A DNA stretch of 52,974 nucleotides from Streptomyces sp. YIM 130001 (GTDB lineage: Bacteria > Actinomycetota > Actinomycetes > Streptomycetales > Streptomycetaceae), in the NCBI RefSeq assembly GCF_003574445.1, contig NZ_KZ984578.1, positions 1 to 52,974 of the forward strand. Reading direction: 5' to 3'. The notes beneath the pieces are model-generated. The model saw only the letters and a list, made by a program, of their open reading frames with translations. It was not told where the DNA came from and did not search any database. A program made the translations under genes and the position numbers. This document shows, piece after piece, positions 23,628 through 32,061 of this stretch (position 1 is the first letter of the stretch; each line of letters begins with the position of its first letter).

Positions 23628-25493
23628 CTATTCGCGCTCTTCCGCCGTCGAGCGGCGGCGCCGTGCGATCAGGAAGCCGCCACCGGCGAGCACCACGGCC
23701 GCGACCGCGATGCCGACGACGACGCCCGTGGAGCTGCCGCCGCTGTCACCGGAGCTCTCGGAGGAGTCGGCCGGGACCGCCGACCACCAGCTCCAGTAGC
23801 CGTCCTGGCCGTAGATGTTGCCCGCGCTCTTCGGCATCGTGGTGATGGACTTGATCTGGTCGGTGCGGTAGGCCTCGACCGCGTTCGGGTACGCCATGAC
23901 GTTCATGTACCCGCTGTCGTAGAGGCGCGACTGCATCTGCTTGACGATGTCCGCCCGCTTGGCCGGGTCGTACTCGGCCAACTGCTTCTCGTACAGGTCG
24001 TCGAACTTCTTGTCGCAGATGAAGTTGTCGGTCGCCGCCGTCTCCTTCGGCTTGGCGGGGAGCGCCGCACAGGTGTGGATCGACAGGACGAAGTCGGGGT
24101 CCGGGTTGACGGACCAGCCGTCGAAGGCCAGGTCGTACTCGCCCGCGTACCAGGGGTCCGTGACGTTGTCCATGCAGTCGACCTTCAGGCCGATGCCGAG
24201 GTCGCCCCACCACTCCTTGAGGTACTTGCCGATCGCCTTGTCGTTCGGGTCGGTGGCGTGGCACAGCATGCGGTACTCGAGCGGCTTGCCGTCCTTGCCG
24301 ACGCGCTTGCCGTCGCCGTTCTTCTTGTAGCCCGCGTCGTCGAGGAGTTGGGCCGCCTTCTTCGGGTCGTACGCCAGCTTCTGGTCGGCTTCCGGTTCCC
24401 AGAAGTAGTCCTTGAAGCGCGGCGGGATGTAGCCGGCGCCTTCTTCCGCGTAGCCCTGGAAGACCTTGTCGATGATCGTCTTGCGGTCCACCGCGGTGAA
24501 CAGCGCCTGACGGACCTTCTGGTCGTGCAGTGAGGGGTGCCCGTCACCGAACTTCTTGCCGTCCTTGGTGCGGGCGCCCGGGTTCGCGGCGATCGCGAAG
24601 AAGCGGCGGCCCGGGGCGTCGTTGACCTTGATGTCGTCGGTCTTCTTCAAGGATGCGGCCTGCGCCGGAGTGAGGCTCGGGCTGCCCGCGACGAAGGAGA
24701 CCTCGCCCTTGCGCAGAGCGGCGACCGCGGCGTCCTGGTCCTTGTAGTAGCGGAAGACCAGCTCGTCGAACTTGGGTGTGCCGCGCCAGAAGTCCTTGTT
24801 GGCCTTCAGCTTGACGTAGCTGTCGACCTTGTAGTCGGTGACGATGAAGGGGCCGTTGCCGACGATCGGGAACTTCTTGTCGTTGTTGAACTTCGCCAGG
24901 TCACCCTCCTTCTCCCAGACGTGCTTGGGCACGATCGGGATGTCGAGCGCCGTCATGGTGGCCTGCGGCTTCTTCAGCTCGACGACCAGCTCGGTGGGGC
25001 TCGGCGCGGTGACCTTCTTGAAGTTGGTGACGAAGCTGGCGTTCTGGAGGGCCGAACCCTCCTTGGTCATCAGCTTGTTGTACGTCCAGGCGGCGTCCTC
25101 GGCGGTGGCCTGCTTGCCGTCGGACCACTTGGAGTTGTCCCGGATCTTGTACGTCCAGGTCAGCTTGTCCTTGGAGGTCTTCCACTCGGTGGCGAGGCCG
25201 GGGATCGTCTTGCCCGTCTCGGCGTCGTAGTTGGTGAGGAAGTCGTACATCAGGCGGTGCACGCTGGTGCTGATCAGGCGCTGGGCCACGAACGGGCTCA
25301 GGGAGTCGACACTTTGGGCCACCGCGACCGTCAGAGTCGACTTGTCGTCCTTGGCCTCCGCCTGCTGCGGGACCGGGTTGAGTGGCGTGGCGAGCCCGGC
25401 GGTCAGGGTGAAGGCCGCGGCGCCCGAGGCGAGCAGCAGCCGCAGCCGACGGCGCGCTCGAACCGGTCTGGCGTGTAGATCTCTTCTGTCCAT
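23628..25493 (-). CDS. Peptide-binding protein of an ABC importer, with C-terminal membrane anchor
   Basis: 621 aa, SBP_bac_5 family (solute-binding, peptide/nickel type). The N-terminus has an Arg-rich n-region and a hydrophobic core (L-L-L-A-S-G-A-A-A-F-T-L-T-A-G-L-A) but no lipobox Cys, unlike most Gram-positive binding proteins. The mature domain shows family stretches such as L-T-V-A-V-A-Q-S-V-D-S-L-S-P and D-N-S-K-W-S-D-G-K. The C-terminus has a Ser/Gly linker, one membrane span (~590-610) and an R-R-R-R stop-transfer, so the protein is anchored by its C-terminus rather than by lipid. First gene of the importer operon; GAGGT lies about 8 nt before the ATG. Confidence 0.9.
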   Translation of the reverse strand: MDRRDLHARPVRARRRLRLLLASGAAAFTLTAGLATPLNPVPQQAEAKDDKSTLTVAVAQSVDSLSPFVAQRLISTSVHRLMYDFLTNYDAETGKTIPGLATEWKTSKDKLTWTYKIRDNSKWSDGKQATAEDAAWTYNKLMTKEGSALQNASFVTNFKKVTAPSPTELVVELKKPQATMTALDIPIVPKHVWEKEGDLAKFNNDKKFPIVGNGPFIVTDYKVDSYVKLKANKDFWRGTPKFDELVFRYYKDQDAAVAALRKGEVSFVAGSPSLTPAQAASLKKTDDIKVNDAPGRRFFAIAANPGARTKDGKKFGDGHPSLHDQKVRQALFTAVDRKTIIDKVFQGYAEEGAGYIPPRFKDYFWEPEADQKLAYDPKKAAQLLDDAGYKKNGDGKRVGKDGKPLEYRMLCHATDPNDKAIGKYLKEWWGDLGIGLKVDCMDNVTDPWYAGEYDLAFDGWSVNPDPDFVLSIHTCAALPAKPKETAATDNFICDKKFDDLYEKQLAEYDPAKRADIVKQMQSRLYDSGYMNVMAYPNAVEAYRTDQIKSITTMPKSAGNIYGQDGYWSWWSAVPADSSESSGDSGGSSTGVVVGIAVAAVVLAGGGFLIARRRRSTAEERE

Positions 25494-25623
25494 GGGGCGT
25501 TGACCTCGGATCGGTGCTCGACGCTGCTCGCGCAGGAAGGGCAGTACGAATACGACGGGTGAAACGGAACCTCTGGTGGATCAGGGTGGAACGTGCTGCG
25601 CCTGTGGGCGTGGATGGTGAGAG

Positions 25624-25653
25624 TGTCTATCAGCGGTGGTTTAGACATGTCAA
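25624..25653 (-). promoter_or_regulatory. HrdB-like promoter of the peptide importer operon, with overlapping inverted repeat
   Basis: On the minus strand: TTGACA (25653-25648), an 18-nt spacer, then TAGACA (25629-25624), close to the Streptomyces vegetative consensus. The -10 hexamer is also one arm of an exact 6-bp inverted repeat, TGTCTA-N12-TAGACA (25624-25647), whose other arm lies inside the spacer; this could be an operator. The ATG of the binding-protein gene is about 130 nt downstream. Confidence 0.65.
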
Positions 25654-25687
25654 CGGTAGGTGAACACGGTGTGGCCTGCGGGAACGC

Positions 25688-25724
25688 GTGAGGGCTCACG
25701 CCGTTTTCGCGGCGTGAGCCCTCA
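25688..25724 (-). terminator. Terminator hairpin after the espI-like gene
   Basis: A 13-bp perfect stem (25691-25703 with 25710-25722) and 6-nt loop, extendable by two or three pairs. It lies 26 nt past the stop of the minus-strand espI-like gene and just upstream of the importer promoter, so it insulates the two operons. Confidence 0.8.
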
Positions 25725-25749
25725 TTGGTTTAGTCCCCTGAAAGGGGCG

Positions 25750-28700
25750 TCAGTGGGGAGCCGTTGGCGGCTGGCCTCCCTGACCTCCCTGGCCAGTGGG
25801 TGGCATACCTCCTGGTGGGACAGGTCCGTGCAGGCCGTGGTCGGGTTGCCCGGCCTGCCCCGGTTCCTGCAGCTGCTCCGGGTACGGCTGCTGTCCCGGC
25901 GGGAGCGCCTGGCCGGGCCCGCTCGGCTGAACGGGTTGTTCCGGCTGTGGAGTTGAGCCCGCGGGCAGCTGTGGCTGCTGCCCGGGCGCCTGTTGCCAGC
26001 CACCCGGGGACTGGGGGTGGCCGGGCTGCTGGGGGTACGGCTGGGCCTGGCCCGGGTACGGCTGTTGTCCAGGTTGCTGGGGCTGGCCCGGCTGCGCCCC
26101 GCCGTACGGGGGCTGTTGGGCGTACGGCTGTCCTTGTTGCTGGGGCAGCGGCTGGCCCGGCAGCGGGGGCGCCACGGTCGGCGGGACGCTGCCGCTGCTC
26201 TGCGTCCACAGACCCTGCTGCTGCTGGTGGCGGGCGAAGTCCTCGGCGACCAGGGCGGACAGGTTGAAGTACGCCTCGCGGACCTTCGGCCGCATCATGT
26301 CGAGGTCGACCTCGGCGCCGGCTGAGAGGTGCTCGTCGAAGGGGATGACGACGACGTCGCGGCAGCGCGTCTTGAAGTGGCTGACGATGTCGTCGACCTT
26401 GATCATCTTTCCGGTGTCCCGGACGCCGGAGATGACCGTGAGCGAACGCGACACCAGGTCGGCGTAACCGTGCGCGGACAGCCAGTCGAGTGTGGTGCTC
26501 GCACTGCTCGCGCCGTCCACCGAAGGCGTCGAGATGATGATCAACTGGTCGGCCAGGTCCAGGACTCCACGCATCGCGCTGTAGAGCAGTCCGGTGCCCG
26601 AGTCGGTCAGGATGACCGGGTACTGCTTGCCGAGTACGTCGATCGCGCGGCGGTAGTCCTCGTCGTTGAACGTCGTGGAGACCGCCGGGTCCACGTCGTT
26701 GGCGATGATCTCCAGGCCGGACGGCGCCTGGGAGGTGAACCGCCTGATGTCCATGTACGAGTTGAGGTGCGGGATCGCCTGGACCAGGTCGCGGATCGTC
26801 GCACCGGTCTCGCGGCGCACCCGGCGGCCGAGCGTGCCGGCGTCCGGGTTGGCGTCGATGGCGAGGATCTTGTCCTGCCGTTCGGTGGCGAGGGTCGCGC
26901 CCAGCGCGGTCGTGGTGGTCGTCTTGCCCACGCCGCCCTTGAGCGAGATCACCGCGATCCGATAGCAGGAGAGCACCGGCGTACGGATCAGCTCGAGGCG
27001 CCGCTGCCGCTCCGCCTCCTCCTTCTTGCCGCCGAACTTGAAGCGCGACGCTCCGCTCGGGGAACGGCTGCTCTTCGTCTTCTGCTTCTTGCCGATCAGC
27101 CGGTCCGACGACAGCTCGACCGATGCCGTGTACCCGATGGGCGCGCCCGGAACCTGACGGTCCCGCTGGTCGTGGGTGATCGGCTGGGGCCAGGCGGCTC
27201 CGGTGCGGGGGTCGGCGGTGGGAGGTACGGGCGGTGCCGTGTCGCCGGACTGGGGGTAGGCGTAGCCGCCCGGGGCCTGGGGTGCCTGGGACTGGGCGGA
27301 TCCGTCGGCGTACGGGGGTTGTTGCTGTTGCTGCTGGTGCGGGATCGGGGCCGGCAGGTTGGGAGTGGGTTCGCCCGGGGTGGGCTGAGGTGCGGCCGGG
27401 GTGCCCGGGTGGGGGAAGCCGTAGCCGGGGGGTGGTGTCTGGGGCGCCGCCTGGCCCTGGGGGGCGGGGTAACCGCCTTGCGGAGCTTGGGGGTTGGGCG
27501 CTGGGTGGGCCGGGGCCGCAGGGAAGCCGGGGGGCGGCGACGGCTGCCCCGAAGGGGCGGCCGGCGGCAGCGGGCCGGCGTCGGGGGCCGCGGTGGGCTC
27601 GCCCGGGTGGGCCGGTGTGGCCGCGGGCGGCGGGAAGGCGGTGCCGCCCGCAGGGGGCGGTGCGGACTGTTCGTCGGCGCCGGAAGGTGCCCCGGACGCG
27701 CCCGCCGTGGCGGGCCAGGCCGGCGGCGCGGGCTGCGGGCTCGGTGCCTGCGGCTGGGCCGGGGACTGCGCCTGGGCGGCGGGCTGTTCCGGCTTCGGCC
27801 ACTGCGGCGCGGGCGCGGGTGCCTGCGGCTGCGCCTCGCCTGCGGACCTGAAGGCGGGCGGCAGCGGCGGGAGTCCGCCGGCACCCTGGCCCGTGGTCGC
27901 CGGCCAGGCCTGACCGGTGTCGGGGGCCGCCTGCGGGGGAGCGGCGGGTGCATCGTGCTGCTCGTCGCTCGGGGCGGACGAGGGCAGGCTGCCCGGCGCG
28001 GGCGGAACGCCGTCCTGCACCGACGGCACGCTGTCGTGCACGGGCGGGATGCTGTCCTGGACGGGTGGGGCGCTGTCCTGGGTCTCGGGGATGCGGTCCT
28101 CGATCTCGGGTGAGTCCGGGACGACCGCGTCGGCGGACGACGGGGGCAAGTCCTGGGGCTCCTGCGGCAGTCCGGGGACCGCGTCGTTCACGGCGGCGGA
28201 GGCGTCCTCGGCATCGGGAGCGAGTTCCGGTTCCGGTTCCGGTTCTGCCACTGGTCCGGCCTCCGCGTCCTCCGGTGCATCCGGTTCCGCTGTCGTGGCG
28301 CTGGGGGACGGGAACGGGGTTGCGACGTCGCCCCGGTCGACCTGCTTGTCCCAGGGGCTGGGCGGGGGAGCGTCGGCGGGGGTGGCGTCCGATACCTCGG
28401 CGTCCTCGGTGGAGTCGTTCACCGCGGAGTGGAAGCTGTCGATGGCGTCCGGCTTGCTGTCGGCGATTCCGGCGCTGTGCGTGCTGTCTGTGCTGTCGGT
28501 GCTCTCGGCGTCGTCCGAGCTGTCGATGCCGTGAGAAAGGGACGTCAGGCTGTCCGACGCAGGGGCCCCGGCTGCTGGAGCCCATGCGTCTGCGTCTGCG
28601 TCGGCGTCCGCATCCGAGAGGGCATCGGCAACCGCGTCCGCGTCCGCAACCGCTTCCTCGGACTTGACCTCGTCGAGTTCCGCTTCGTCTTCCGCGGCGA

Positions 28701-29421
28701 AGGGGTTCCCGAGGTCGGAGTCGCTCGCGTACGAACGCTCGCCGTCCACGCCGTCCGCGCTCACACCGTCCGCGCTCACGCCGTCCTCGGCTTCGTCGCT
28801 CGCATCCGTCGCCTGGTCGAAGCCGCCGGGAAGGTCGATGCCGGGGTCTGCCGAGCCTCCCGCCGCCAGGACGGCGGCCGAACCGTTGGCCGACGACCGT
28901 GCAGCGGCGGAGTCCGCGTCCGCGTCGTCGCGTATCGGCTCCCCGTCGCCGGAGGCAGCGGCCCGCTCCGCGATCTCCCGCTTGAGTGAAGCAGCGGAGA
29001 ACCGGATGGTCGCCGGGCTCTCCAAGTCCCCGCCACCCACGGCGTCGTCGGGCACCGCGGTGAGCCGAGCCGTCTCGGGGGTCGGCTGAGGTCCCGGCGG
29101 TACGGAGGCCGCGGCGGGCGGCGCATCCGGAGCGGCGGGCGGCGCCGGGGGCGCCGGCGGGGTGGCGGAGGAGGGCCAGTTCGGCTCGAAGCCGCTGCCC
29201 GCCGGGAGCCCGGGAACGCTGACGGGTGGCCCGGAGGGCGGCGCCGGCGGCGGAGCGGCCGGACTGCTGTCGGAATCACCCGAACTCGCCGCATTCTGGG
29301 TGTACCAGGCGGGCGGCGTGTAATCGATGGTGAACTCGCCCGTCACCTCGGGCTCCGCGTCGGACTGATCATCGCCGGGTGTGTTCCAGCCCCCGCGGAT
29401 CTCGTTCCGATCGCTGTTCAC
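25750..29421 (-). CDS. EspI-like type VII secretion-associated MinD/ParA-family ATPase with long disordered flanks
   Basis: 1223 aa from GTG 29421, preceded by AGGAGG. About 800 residues of acidic Ser/Asp/Ala- then Pro/Ala/Gln-rich low complexity come first. The ATPase domain (~815-1060) has the deviant Walker A K-G-G-V-G-K-T-T (828-835) and I-D-A-N-P-D-A-G, as in MinD/ParA and mycobacterial EspI. A ~150-residue Pro/Gln/Gly tail ends the protein. EspI in Mycobacterium is also a Pro-rich plus P-loop protein in the ESX-1 locus and has been linked to control of ESX-1 under low ATP; a comparable role here is inferred from architecture and position. It is last in the eccB-mycP-esx unit and is followed by a terminator. 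Confidence 0.85.
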   Translation of the reverse strand: MNSDRNEIRGGWNTPGDDQSDAEPEVTGEFTIDYTPPAWYTQNAASSGDSDSSPAAPPPAPPSGPPVSVPGLPAGSGFEPNWPSSATPPAPPAPPAAPDAPPAAASVPPGPQPTPETARLTAVPDDAVGGGDLESPATIRFSAASLKREIAERAAASGDGEPIRDDADADSAAARSSANGSAAVLAAGGSADPGIDLPGGFDQATDASDEAEDGVSADGVSADGVDGERSYASDSDLGNPFAAEDEAELDEVKSEEAVADADAVADALSDADADADADAWAPAAGAPASDSLTSLSHGIDSSDDAESTDSTDSTHSAGIADSKPDAIDSFHSAVNDSTEDAEVSDATPADAPPPSPWDKQVDRGDVATPFPSPSATTAEPDAPEDAEAGPVAEPEPEPELAPDAEDASAAVNDAVPGLPQEPQDLPPSSADAVVPDSPEIEDRIPETQDSAPPVQDSIPPVHDSVPSVQDGVPPAPGSLPSSAPSDEQHDAPAAPPQAAPDTGQAWPATTGQGAGGLPPLPPAFRSAGEAQPQAPAPAPQWPKPEQPAAQAQSPAQPQAPSPQPAPPAWPATAGASGAPSGADEQSAPPPAGGTAFPPPAATPAHPGEPTAAPDAGPLPPAAPSGQPSPPPGFPAAPAHPAPNPQAPQGGYPAPQGQAAPQTPPPGYGFPHPGTPAAPQPTPGEPTPNLPAPIPHQQQQQQPPYADGSAQSQAPQAPGGYAYPQSGDTAPPVPPTADPRTGAAWPQPITHDQRDRQVPGAPIGYTASVELSSDRLIGKKQKTKSSRSPSGASRFKFGGKKEEAERQRRLELIRTPVLSCYRIAVISLKGGVGKTTTTTALGATLATERQDKILAIDANPDAGTLGRRVRRETGATIRDLVQAIPHLNSYMDIRRFTSQAPSGLEIIANDVDPAVSTTFNDEDYRRAIDVLGKQYPVILTDSGTGLLYSAMRGVLDLADQLIIISTPSVDGASSASTTLDWLSAHGYADLVSRSLTVISGVRDTGKMIKVDDIVSHFKTRCRDVVVIPFDEHLSAGAEVDLDMMRPKVREAYFNLSALVAEDFARHQQQQGLWTQSSGSVPPTVAPPLPGQPLPQQQGQPYAQQPPYGGAQPGQPQQPGQQPYPGQAQPYPQQPGHPQSPGGWQQAPGQQPQLPAGSTPQPEQPVQPSGPGQALPPGQQPYPEQLQEPGQAGQPDHGLHGPVPPGGMPPTGQGGQGGQPPTAPH
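27994..28098 (-). repeat. Five tandem 21-bp units encoding a heptapeptide repeat
   Basis: Five consecutive 21-bp units encode the heptads D-R-I-P-E-T-Q, D-S-A-P-P-V-Q, D-S-I-P-P-V-H, D-S-V-P-S-V-Q and D-G-V-P-P-A-P in the disordered N-terminal region of the espI-like gene. The units are similar, not identical, so selection at the protein level is plausible. Confidence 0.85.
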
Positions 29422-29773
29422 AATGCCTCCTGGTGTGGTCGAGCACCCTGTTGCCGTGGATGGGGGCGAACGTGTGTCGCCAGTCGTCCAGCCCCGGCTC
29501 TCCCCCAAGGGACGCGCACGAACCGGCTACGGGTTCTGGCACCGCTCCCCGGGCCAAGACTAATCACCAGGAGTGCCCGTACGGCAGGCCCGGCAACGTG
29601 CGTTCGCGTGCCCCCTGCGTCACGTCCTGCCCTGAAGTGACCTGTCTACGCCGCACGGTGACGGCGGAATCCGACAAGACCGGCCAAAAGTGGACCCGGT
29701 CTCCTCCAACCGTTCACGTGATCGGCACAGTCCAACGATCCGGTCTCGCTGCCGGTGTGGCACGCCCCACTCG
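29422..29773. other. 352-bp intergenic region between the espI-like and second esx genes
   Basis: I see no gene here. The minus strand carries AGGAGG just before the espI-like GTG and -10-like hexamers (TAGTCT near 29560, TAGACA near 29645) without a convincing -35 at the right distance. The size of the gap suggests that the espI-like gene may have its own promoter in addition to read-through. Confidence 0.5.
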
Positions 29774-30073
29774 TCACAGGTAGTAGCTCGCCGCCTTCCG
29801 GTCACCGGCCTGATACGCGGGCGCCGCGTCGAGGACGGCCTGCGCGATCGACTTCAGTGCCAGGTGGATCTCCTTGGCCTGACGGTCCCAGTCCCGGTGC
29901 ATGCTGTCGGCGGCGTTCTTGGCCTCGCCCTCGAAGTGCTGGGAGACGTCCCGGATGCGGGACTGCAGGGCCTCGAGATCCGTTTCGAGCTGGCGGCCCT
30001 GGCGGTCGATGGTGCCTGCCGCCCGGTTGAGTTCCGCGTAGGTGACGACCAATGCGTCGGGTTGAGTTGTCAT
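29774..30073 (-). CDS. WXG100/ESAT-6 family protein, EsxB-like
   Basis: 99 aa, almost entirely two helices, as for the CFP-10/ESAT-6 family of secreted helical hairpins. The turn motif is F-E-G (48-50) instead of W-x-G. The C-terminus carries Y-Q-A-G-D (87-91), fitting the general type VII signal Y-x-x-x-D/E, which is normally on EsxB partners. It is predicted to pair with the W-x-G protein encoded just upstream and to be recognised by EccC. ATG 30073 has GGAGG six bases upstream. The order eccB-mycP-esx-esx supports the call. Which of the two published Streptomyces names applies I did not verify. Confidence 0.88.
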   Translation of the reverse strand: MTTQPDALVVTYAELNRAAGTIDRQGRQLETDLEALQSRIRDVSQHFEGEAKNAADSMHRDWDRQAKEIHLALKSIAQAVLDAAPAYQAGDRKAASYYL

Positions 30074-30179
30074 GGAGCGCCTCCGTAGGGGGTGGGTTGC
30101 TGATGGGAGCCCGCGCGGGTTGGGGTTTCGTCCTGAAAACGCGGGTCTACGCGCGCGTGCCCCGCGAGTGAGCGGATGA

Positions 30180-30218
30180 CCGGCGGCCCGACGGCGTCGG
30201 AGTCCGCGAGGCCGCCGG
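30180..30218 (-). terminator. Hairpin between the two esx genes (attenuator or stabiliser)
   Basis: A 9-bp perfect inverted repeat (30180-30188 with 30210-30218), beginning two bases after the stop of the first esx gene. It could reduce read-through or protect the upstream mRNA 3' end, and so set the ratio of the two Esx partners. Confidence 0.5.
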
Positions 30219-30220
30219 GA

Positions 30221-30589
30221 TCAGTAGCCGTTGAAGCTCGAGGCGGGCCGGGCACCGGGCCCGGACGACGTACCACCGCCTCCGTCGTCTCCCACGTCCA
30301 CCCGCTGCAGTGCCTGGTACACCTCGTGGTCCGTACTGCCGGCGATCTTCCGGTTGTTCTGCACCGCGTCCTCGAACCGAGCGAGCAGCCGGCCGATGCC
30401 GGCCATCCGCTGGTTGATACGGGATTGCTGAGCGTTGAACGAATGGGCGCCCTGCCCCTGCCACTTGCCCTCGATCTCATCGATCACCGCGTTCAACTGA
30501 GTCAGCTGCGCTCTGACGGACGCGAAGCGCTCGTTCAGCTCGAGCCCGAACCTGCGCAGTACCTGATCGCTGACTACTTGCCGTGTCAT
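30221..30589 (-). CDS. WXG100 family protein, EsxA-like
   Basis: 122 aa. A helix, the canonical turn W-Q-G (43-45) and a second helix make the ESAT-6-type hairpin; a Gly/Ser-rich tail of about 25 residues follows. It lacks a clear C-terminal Y-x-x-x-D/E signal, consistent with being exported as a heterodimer with the downstream EsxB-like protein. The ATG at 30589 has GAGAGGA about 10 nt upstream, and the gene starts 62 bp after mycP in the same direction. Confidence 0.92.
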   Translation of the reverse strand: MTRQVVSDQVLRRFGLELNERFASVRAQLTQLNAVIDEIEGKWQGQGAHSFNAQQSRINQRMAGIGRLLARFEDAVQNNRKIAGSTDHEVYQALQRVDVGDDGGGGTSSGPGARPASSFNGY

Positions 30590-30651
30590 CCGCCGCTGTT
30601 CCTCTCCCTGTCATGAACCGTGAATTCCCTGCTGTCCCCCGAAGCCCCAGC

Positions 30652-32061
30652 TCACCGCGCCGCGAGATCCGCCCCCTCCCGACGTACCCGCCGTACCCGC
30701 CGTGCCCGACGCCCGGCCACCGCCGCGCCGGCCACGGAAGCGGCCAGCGCCGCACCCGCGAGCACCGCGTACGCCGCAAGCCGCCCGTCCCGTTCGTCGG
30801 CGGTCTCTGTCACGCGCAGACCGCCGGGCACGGGCGCCTCGCGCGCGCTCGCGTGTCCCGCCGCCTCGGCCACGGGCCGCACCGGCGGTTCGGCCACACC
30901 GTCCGTGTCGAGTGCACGCACCGGATCGACGACGCCCCAGCCCAGCAACCGGTCGGCGCCCGGAGCCGACCGCTCGGCCGTCTGCTGAATGCGGGCGACG
31001 ATCTGCTGCCGCGTCCAGTCGCCGTGCTTGGCCCGCAACAGAGCGGCCACACCGGCCGCATAGGGCGCCGCGAAGCTCGTTCCGTGGTCGGCACAGTGAC
31101 CGCCGCCCGGCACCGTGGAGACGATGTCGACCCCCGGCGCGGCCACCCCGACGAAGTCCCCGGCCTGGGAGAAGGGCGCCCGCTCGTTGCTCCGGTCCGA
31201 CGCGGCGACGGCGAGCACTCCGGGGTACGAGGCGGGATAGGTGGGCCTCGAGCGGCCGCCCGTACCCCGGTTCCCCGCCGCCGCGACCAGCACGACGTCA
31301 CTGCGCAATGCGGCGGCGACGGCCTCTTCGAGTGCGGCGGAGGGACGCACGGCACCCGCCGTGTCCTGGGAGATGTTGATGACGTCCGCATCCGCGGCGA
31401 CCGCGTACCGGATGGCCTGGGCCAGCGTGCCGGCACTGCCGTTGCCCGCCGCGTCGTTGTGCCGTACGGGCAGGATCGTCGCGTCGGGCGCAAGCCCGGC
31501 GAACCCGGTGCCGGGCGTCGGGCGGGCGGCGATGATGCCCGCCACGCGGGTGCCGTGGCCCGCGGAGTCGCTCGTGCCGTTCGCGGCGCCCCGCTCCAGC
31601 GGCCTGCCCCGGCTGTCCTTCGCCGGAAGGAAGTTGCCGCCGCCGCTGTCGACGTTGGCCGCGAGCTGCGGGTGACGCGCGTCCACGCCGGTGTCGACCA
31701 CGGCGACCCGGACGCCCTTGCCCGTCGACTCCTTCCACAGGTCGTCGAGCAGCACTCGCTGCAGGGCCCACGGGCGGCCGCGGTACGTCTTTCCGGGGTA
31801 GGTGCAACTGCCGTCCGCCGAGGGCGCGTTCTGCTCGAGTGCGGCCGTCGTCGCGCGAGCCGCTGCGCGGTGGGTCGTTCCCTGCGTACGAGCGGCGGCA
31901 GCGGCGAGCACTGTCGGCGAGCCGAGCTGCTGGCACAGGTGCAGCGTCAGGCAGAGCGACAGCGGCAGGGCGACGCGGACCGCACAGGACGCGCCGAACC
32001 GCCGCGCAGGCCGCTGTTCGCGCTGTGGTCCACCGCTGGCGACCGATGTGTCCCGCCGCAT
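30652..32061 (-). CDS. mycP: Type VII secretion mycosin protease MycP (subtilisin family)
   Basis: 469 aa. An N-terminal signal/hydrophobic segment (~26-55) is followed by an S8 peptidase domain with an intact triad: D123 (V-V-D-T-G-V-D), H169 (G-H-G-T-R-V-A-G) and S329 (G-T-S-F-A-A-P), with oxyanion N264 (A-A-G-N). A linker, one membrane span (~425-448) and a very basic cytoplasmic tail (R-R-A-R-R-V-R-R-V-R-R) end the protein, the standard mycosin topology. Mycosins stabilise and process the ESX membrane complex from outside. Its ATG abuts the eccB stop (TGAATG), so the two are co-translated. Confidence 0.93.
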   Translation of the reverse strand: MRRDTSVASGGPQREQRPARRFGASCAVRVALPLSLCLTLHLCQQLGSPTVLAAAAARTQGTTHRAAARATTAALEQNAPSADGSCTYPGKTYRGRPWALQRVLLDDLWKESTGKGVRVAVVDTGVDARHPQLAANVDSGGGNFLPAKDSRGRPLERGAANGTSDSAGHGTRVAGIIAARPTPGTGFAGLAPDATILPVRHNDAAGNGSAGTLAQAIRYAVAADADVINISQDTAGAVRPSAALEEAVAAALRSDVVLVAAAGNRGTGGRSRPTYPASYPGVLAVAASDRSNERAPFSQAGDFVGVAAPGVDIVSTVPGGGHCADHGTSFAAPYAAGVAALLRAKHGDWTRQQIVARIQQTAERSAPGADRLLGWGVVDPVRALDTDGVAEPPVRPVAEAAGHASAREAPVPGGLRVTETADERDGRLAAYAVLAGAALAASVAGAAVAGRRARRVRRVRREGADLAAR

